The notes beneath the pieces were generated by a model. That model had not been told where the DNA came from. It saw nothing but the letters and a program-made list of their open reading frames with translations, and did not search any database. From NCBI RefSeq assembly GCF_000003815.2, contig NC_049983.1, forward strand, positions 16,130,403 to 16,194,402: 64,000 nt of DNA, given 5' to 3'. How positions within the stretch are numbered: position 1 is the first letter of the stretch; each line of letters begins with the position of its first letter. Source of the DNA: Branchiostoma floridae. Its lineage: Eukaryota > Chordata > Leptocardii > Amphioxiformes > Branchiostomatidae. Made by a program: the position numbers and the translations under genes. Positions 58,201 to 64,000 of the stretch are shown piece after piece.

Positions 58201-61120
58201 CTGATTGGCTAGGGGTCTCCTTAATAATACCTGATTGTTCAAAAGATTGTCCGGAATTCTGTGATTGGCCAGAAAGTTCTCTGCTGCCATCTGATTGGTT
58301 CTCTTCCGTTGGTGAGTCTCCAACCGTGCACTTTGATCTGAACTCCTCCAAGACACTTTTCTTGAGGTTTTCGAGACTTGATCTCGTCACCTTTCCCAAG
58401 ACGTCGCGGACTAAGTCCTGGATTTCTGAGTAATTCACGTGGATGTCTGCCGCGTCGTCTTCGGACTGGCTTTCCGCTTCAGAGCTCGGGATGTGATCGG
58501 AGATTTGCCGCGATTGTTCCTGGCCTTCACGTGTTGATGCGGTCTTGGAACACGGGTCGTCTGCCGTGCTGTCAATCACTTCGGGGATGACCAAGTCTTC
58601 CAGAGGGTTTCCCGACAGGACGAGGGATTGAAGGGACGGGAGGAACCTTAGCTTCCAGACTTCCTGCCAACTGTAGATGGAAAATAGCAAATATAGTTTA
58701 TATTGATACATGCACATCAAAATCAAGACATTTGGCATTAAATCAAATCCCTGGGCGCGAAAAGAAAGAAGTTTGCTGGTACGTTACCTTCTGATATGAT
58801 TCTCACTCAGTGTCAGGATTTCCAGCCTCGCCAACGCGGCGGAGTCTACAGCACTGTCGAAATCTATCATCTCGTATCCTGGAAACACAAGTTTTGTCAC
58901 GTTAGGAAAACTTGTAGATTTCAGCTCATGCGTATTAACCTATTTTTCGTTCAAATAAAAAATAAAACATGGAAAAGAACGACTTTTTGACGCTTGCAAA
59001 CGAGCAAAATATGTTCAATGTTTCCGTGAAACATTGAACATATGTCGATATGCCGTGAAACATTGAGGTTCTGCTTTTGGGTGTTACGATAGTAAGGCCT
59101 ATTTCAATAGTTGCATGTTTATAATTTAATCATAACTATTTAGTATACATTTTCTATACAGCAACGTCGATGTATGATCATCCAACAATACTGACGCCAT
59201 AGTCACGTAAGTACAAATATGCACTTTTTGCCTACATCACAAAATTGAACCACATGTGCTACTGACCATTCTTACAGAGGTGCAGTTCCTTCAGCTGCGG
59301 TAGGCGTCGCCCCAGTGCCGTGATGACGTCCCATGCAGCACCGGTACCGTTCAGCATGACGTGCTCCAGGCGCTGTCCAAACGGCTCCGCCCACGTGTCA
59401 ATCAAATTCTAAGAGATGACATAATGAATTCACTGTTAGACAGTTAAAAAAAAAATTTTTTAAATCACTTTTGACTCAAAGCGATTCACTCACTCACTCA
59501 CTCACTCAATTAATAATTCATCTCACTTACTGTCACTCATCCTATCGCCCATTTACTCATTCACTCACGCATTCACCCGCCTATTCATTCATTCACGCAC
59601 TCATTTACTCACTCACTCGCTCAAGCACTCACTTATTCACTCGCTCAGTCACTCACTCACTCACTCAATCACTCATTCACTCAAAGTACACTTACTTATA
59701 AGCACTCACACTCTCAGTCTCTCTCTCTCTCACACACACACATGTACACACACACACACACACACACACACAGTGACACACACACGTAGGGGCACACATG
59801 CACTCACCTTGTCGTTGTGCAGTAAGTTGAAGCTGAAGCTGACGGACTTGACCTTGGGCAGCTCGGATAGCACGGACAGCACCTCCCGCCAGCTGGACAG
59901 GCAGTTGATGGATAGGTCAAGGTCAGTGATGTTAGGACACAAGTTAGTGAGGCCCCCTGGCGGAATCCCGGCGTAAGTGATCCTGCTGTGATCCAGGACC
60001 TGAAGAAGAGAACCGTTTGTTGTAAGATCCACGCGTACACTGAACAGATCTAACGCATCTAACAGATATATTATCGGATCTAAGGCTAGTTCACTTTTAT
60101 CCGCAAGGTACCTGTGTTTTTAAGAGCGGATCCGGAGTATATAGGGATATCAAGTGACAGACGGACTGGATGGTGGTCTCAAAAATATTGCAGTTTGAAA
60201 TCACCGCCCGGCCACTTGATATCCCTGACCATCCCTAAATACACTGTTTTTAAGAGCAAAGAATATAGGCTACCTCGTGGTGAAACGTTAGTTTACCAAC
60301 ATGACGTACGTGAAATTTGAGAGTAGAATGAAGAAGAAATTTGGAGACAGGCCAGCTCAACATTCGCATTATGTACTACTAAGGTCTGAGCAGTTACAGC
60401 TCAGCCTAGGGAACATACTTGGACCCGGGCCTGCGGGAACAAACCTTCACACTGTGCATGTTTGCTTTTGTTTGAAAACAGTAGAGACTTACTGTTTGCG
60501 TCACGCTGGGCGGTTACGTAGCGAAAAGCGATGAAATTTGAGGTCAAAATCTGTTTTTCCCCACTGAACCGCCAGGCGGACAGGTATAGTGTTACTTGTG
60601 GGTTTTTTTCACGCCAGACAGCACGCCGACACAACAGTTGTCTCAACTTACACCAGACTATTGTCCTGTTTTAACGTTCTGCCACCGTTGGGGTTTAAAA
60701 ACAATAGCTAATGCTGCAGTATATGTGCTTTTTCGTATGTGGGGAGGGGGAGCGTTTTTCTACTGAAGATTTTAACTTTTTTAAAGATTAAGCTACACTA
60801 AATAAGACTTGTTCACAATCACATTCAACACTACGTTTCTAACATTGTTGTTCTGTACATAATGTAAACAATAAGCTTCATAATTATAGAATTAAAGGTC
60901 TTTATCATGTGCCACTTACTGCCGTCTTCAGGTGCCCAAGCTCCGCCTTGCCACCTGCCCTGCCCTCCTTGCGAGGTGTCCTTGGTCCCGTCACGAACAT
61001 GATCTTTACGAAGTCCGTACCGCCGTCTCCGAAACCTTCGTCCGGGTCCAGGCAGTACTTGTCGCGCAGAGCTTGCACGAAGGACCGGCCGGTCGGTTTT
61101 CGCTGGTGCTGGCTGCCCAT
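55226..61120 (-). CDS. TBCEL: Tubulin cofactor E-like protein (LRR + ubiquitin-like)
   Basis: Ten exons with GT/AG borders: 61120-60920, 59999-59808, 59408-59267, 58878-58788, 58670-58043, 57876-57818, 57308-57172, 56480-56312, 56012-55920, 55325-55226; 1812 nt, 603 residues, in frame. The ATG at 61120 gives MGSQHQRKPTGRSFVQALRDKY, matching the TBCEL N terminus and lacking the CAP-Gly domain of TBCE. Leucine-rich repeats follow (ITDLDLSINCLSSWREV, LKELHLCKN, LEILTLSENHIR, LQSLVLSGNPLEDL, LKSLSVSDTSVSGWRDL), then the family segment LPSITKLNGSRVADNERE and a C-terminal ubiquitin-like domain (AEVRLVYGGRTVEEATL to YDVKDGDEILIDVS). TBCEL destabilises tubulin in the cytoplasm. Unusual: exon 5 (628 nt) carries an acidic Ser/Gln-rich insert of roughly 140 residues inside the LRR array, explaining the length over human (424). 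Confidence 0.93.
56733..57020 (+). mobile_element. tRNA-derived SINE in TBCEL intron 7
   Basis: The head GGTGGTCTTGTAGTTAGGGT (A box) and GGTCCGGTGTTAGAATCC (B box) precede a body with TTCTTGGGAAATGCAAGCAC and TTAACACAAATTTCC. It continues through GGGTCCCGTGTTTGAGGAG to AAAGAACCCAATACG. The body matches the elements at 45863 and 51160. Confidence 0.75.
57945..58015. repeat. (CA)n/(ACGC)n microsatellite
   Basis: Alternating CACACGCACGCACG and pure CACACA runs just left of TBCEL exon 5. On the minus strand it extends an exon frame into a Val/Cys-rich translation that is not protein. Confidence 0.95.
59480..59775. repeat. (CTCA)n then (CA)n microsatellite
   Basis: Imperfect CTCA/TTCA tetramers cover 59485-59700, followed by CT and CA dinucleotide runs to about 59772. 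They lie in TBCEL intron 2. Confidence 0.95.
60065..60919. other. TBCEL intron 1 with an imperfect fold-back
   Basis: GTTTTTAAGAGC occurs near 60117 and 60246. Between them GGATATCAAGTG pairs with CACTTGATATCC. This is probably an eroded MITE. Nothing coding is seen in the rest of the intron. Confidence 0.45.
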
Positions 61121-64000
61121 ATTGTCTGAGCTAGATGTAATGTATAGCGGGCTTAGCAAAACAGAAGCAAAAAAAGTTCCCAAGATTTAAGAATCTTTAC
61201 AAACGACGCGGTAACAGTCGTCGTAGGTCGTGATAGCTGTTTCAATGTTGAGGACAATTTCCAGGCAATTAGCTCAGACGACAGAACTATAGCTGCAGCC
61301 GCCGACAAGGATCCAAGACAACCTTTTCCGTAACAAAACAGCTTTGGAAGGTCAATTGCACGACTAGTCCAAGTATGCCCTTAGTTTGTGGTCGTATCAC
61401 AATCTCATAGCGTCTGTGATCGGGCCCAAAAGTAGTCCAAGTCGAAAGATACGCACCCGGAACACTTAATTTATCACATTATGGTGTTACGCTACAAAAG
61501 CTCTTCAGCTAAGTATGTACTTCGACTTTCGGCAAAACTTGAACTACGCATATACAAATCAACGACAAAACAGTGAATGAATGATTAAGAAACACATCAT
61601 TTCCATCATTCACCATACTTCGTTTATTTCTTTTATTTAATGCTTTCAAATCTGTAAATCTCTGATCGCACAGACAGACGGAGTCCCAGCCCGAATGCTT
61701 ACGTCACTTAACATGACTCAGCTGCTTATTTTAGAGCAATCACCGGCATACTTTGTGTTGAAACGGTTGTCCTCGTCTAGTATTGTAAACCTTTATAACA
61801 GACAATTGATAAGACAAAATGTCATTTTTCTTAGACAATCACCTAGTTCTAAATCTGAGCACTGCAAACCTTCAACCTTCAGCTTGTAGACACAGTTGGC
61901 TCAAATTTAAACATGTTTTGAAAGTATCATGAGCGAAGTGAGTGTTTGCTTTTAGATAAATCATTTATGCTATGCACACATGCTTGCAAACTCTATACCT
62001 TACAAACTGTTTATTTCGTAATGCAAAATCAGATTTTCAACCACCGCCAGCTGATTTTGTAATTCGCTGTGACTGAAATAAACAACAAAAACTAATTTTT
62101 CAAAGGAGACACCTGTCTCACCTTGATTACGTTACCATTGCATGACGTTCTGTAACGTTACAGTTGACATTTAAGTTAGCCATGTATTGCTTGCTTATGA
62201 CGTCTTTCATTCCTGAATGAGCCAGGTATTTGACTTTTCAAAAAATCATAACAACCAAAACATATAAATAGAATCGAGACATACCTGTTTTATAACTTGC
62301 CAGGCAACGTTAGATTTCCGTGACAAACTTGAAGGGTTGAACGTTTGAAACTGATTTGTGATTTTTTTTCCCAGCAACGGCACAAACTAATGGCCACCCC
62401 CGTCTTTACGTGGGTGAAGAAGTAAGAACCAAAACAAAGTGACGGCCGTCAGTCAAGTCCCAGTTCTGACTCACTCTCCTCCGTTACGTTAGACCAGTAT
62501 GGCGGCCACTGAGCTCATTTCAAAACATAGCACTGGTGACGTCACCAGGTAAACAATCCGGTCAGGTGTTCTTTCATGTGCTGACAGGTGTTCGATCACA
62601 TGACCAAATGGAGCCGTCCAAGTGGCAAGGGGTAACAATGGCATAAAATTCATTGCATTTATTGCCAATGGAAAGAGGAGGCCATTTCTTTAAACAGTAA
62701 ATTTTGGGCTATATGTGTTTTAGAAGCCCTAAATTACACCGAGAATAGCCTTTGGCCTCGGACACTTTTGAAGAGCTTCAGTGGGTTCACCCTCCCTTCT
62801 CTTTAATGGTAACGGCCGAAAAAAAAAACTAGCCGCTCTCGTTCCCAACGACTTACTCACGTTCCCATTTTGTTATAGACTTACACACACACACACACAC
62901 ACATTCACGACGCACGCATATACACACACACACATGGAGGCACATCTCACCTCTCACACCTCACCGGTCCCATAGCCTCACCGGCCGTAGGGGCAGCACA
63001 TCCATCAACATCAGCACATCACTACATATTAAATCGATTTGACCATGGGGAATTTAATACCTGCAATTCAATATTCTTCCTTCAACCATAACGGCACTGA
63101 ACCTTAATCCAACGCAACTTTAATCCAACACTTTTCAGAACCCATCTGTCAGTCAAAAACTAGATCCGGTATGCAAATTCTTTTGAGTGCTTTACAAAAC
63201 CAGTAAGGTATACGACTTAAAACCTTGTAAGTTTGAGCTCACAAAGATCGCACGTTGCAGCGTCAAGTTAATCAATCTTCCGGTATGTTTTCATGCCGTT
63301 AATCAAGCCGTGGGAGGAGGGCAGTGATTGTAATTTCAAGCAATTCTACTTTGTGTCCTCACATTACACAATCATCATCACAGTAAATATGGCAAAAAAT
63401 TAATAAACTGTCCATCCAAGACAACCAACATGCCTCAAAGTGTCCCTCTTTCACGTACAGTGCCAGGCTTTGCTACAATTATTCAGCAGAAATCCGAACA
63501 TGCGCCATTTTGAATCATGCTTTAGCTGCCCCCTTCACCCCTATTCTTGAAAGTGCTCACATCCAAAGGCTAGCAGGACAGATCTCACCGGCGATACCAA
63601 CAGCCCCACATGGGGGACATACTGTAGGGAGTTTGTACAAAATTGTAGAGTGTTTTGCGGGTGTATTTTTGGGGAGCCATTCCCAAAACAACATATTTTA
63701 CCACCATTTGCTTACCAAGGAACGGACGAAAAATTTCAGAGAACGTCATAACTGTGTAGTGGAACAGCATAACGGATTTGCCGCTGGTTGATGCATTTTT
63801 GAGCCGTGTTTTGATCGCGGCTATCAGCAGTTTACCGACATGTCGATTTGCCAATTAAACTTGGAGTAAGTGCCTGCCGATTGATACAAATTTGTTGTTG
63901 TAAATATGAAATCCATAGATAAAAAGCCTTGTTATATTATTGTGTTGGATTAAAGTTCCACTGGGAATAGAATCCCAAGGGACTTGCTATCAGTTACACA
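61121..64000. other. TBCEL upstream region; no gene recognised
   Basis: It contains a (CA)n microsatellite at 62882-62935. The stretch around 62440-62560 (GTATGGCGGCCACTGAGC) is the most GC-rich part and could hold a promoter or leader exon, but this is a guess. The frames at 63510-63854 on both strands show no family I know. Confidence 0.4.

Noticed and set aside
57860-58738. TBCEL frame extended through 57860-58042
   Set aside because: The extension reads a (CA)n microsatellite as Val/Cys repeats; the donor at 58042 and the next exon at 57876 are in phase.
61121-61183. Upstream start of TBCEL at 61183
   Set aside because: That codon is TTG, not ATG; the ATG at 61120 matches the family N terminus.
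63510-63854. Overlapping open frames near the right edge
   Set aside because: Neither strand shows a known domain, splice partner or codon pattern that stands out from the surrounding sequence.

Overview
The window looks like genomic DNA of a cephalochordate (amphioxus, probably Branchiostoma). This rests on four things. Coding exons are short and split by introns with GT/AG borders. Two vertebrate-like single-copy genes are present (Apollo/DCLRE1B and TBCEL). The introns are full of fold-back MITEs, tRNA-derived SINEs and LINE ends. There are lectin genes that combine fucolectin (F-type) and tectonin domains. The species assignment is inference. A 100-base run of N at 13161-13260 marks an assembly gap.

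Layout: 1-2100 is tandem-repeat DNA (a 54/55-bp minisatellite, then a CA-rich higher-order repeat). 5522-6456 (-) is the first coding exon of a LEM-domain nuclear-envelope protein whose remaining exons are not seen. 8219-10697 (-) is a three-exon SNM1B/Apollo-type 5' exonuclease. 10.7-19.1 kb is repeat-rich and has no gene I can support. 19347-24364 (+) and 35667-52596 (+) are two paralogous secreted lectin genes (called A and B here) inside a tandem segmental duplication (about 18.7-26.9 kb and 35.0-54.5 kb). A complete, apparently young LINE with both ORFs open, a poly(A) tail and a 13-bp target-site duplication (28509-34040) lies between them. 55226-61120 (-) is a ten-exon tubulin cofactor E-like gene (TBCEL). 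The right end, 61.1-64 kb, holds its upstream region.

The most interesting system is the lectin pair. Gene B is predicted to encode 780 residues: signal peptide, acidic linker modules, six tectonin repeats (enough for one six-bladed propeller), two F-type lectin domains each with the full fucose-binding triad, and a cysteine-containing VWC-like tail. Gene A is predicted to encode 460 residues with the same ends and both F-type domains but no tectonin exons. Nearly all internal exons are bounded by phase-1 introns, so whole modules can be gained or lost in frame. In gene A a 5'-truncated LINE fragment sits inside the first F-type exon. Its 7-bp target-site duplication contains AG|GT, so splicing at the two duplicated copies would remove the insert and restore exactly the 417-nt exon seen in gene B. 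This is a strong candidate for a newly born, transposon-derived intron.

Aligning A with B by eye also dates several mobile elements, because the empty site is visible in the other copy. Inferred job of the pair: secreted pattern-recognition or agglutinating lectins binding fucosylated glycans (F-type domains) and bacterial or LPS-type glycans (tectonin propeller). No expression or binding data are available here.
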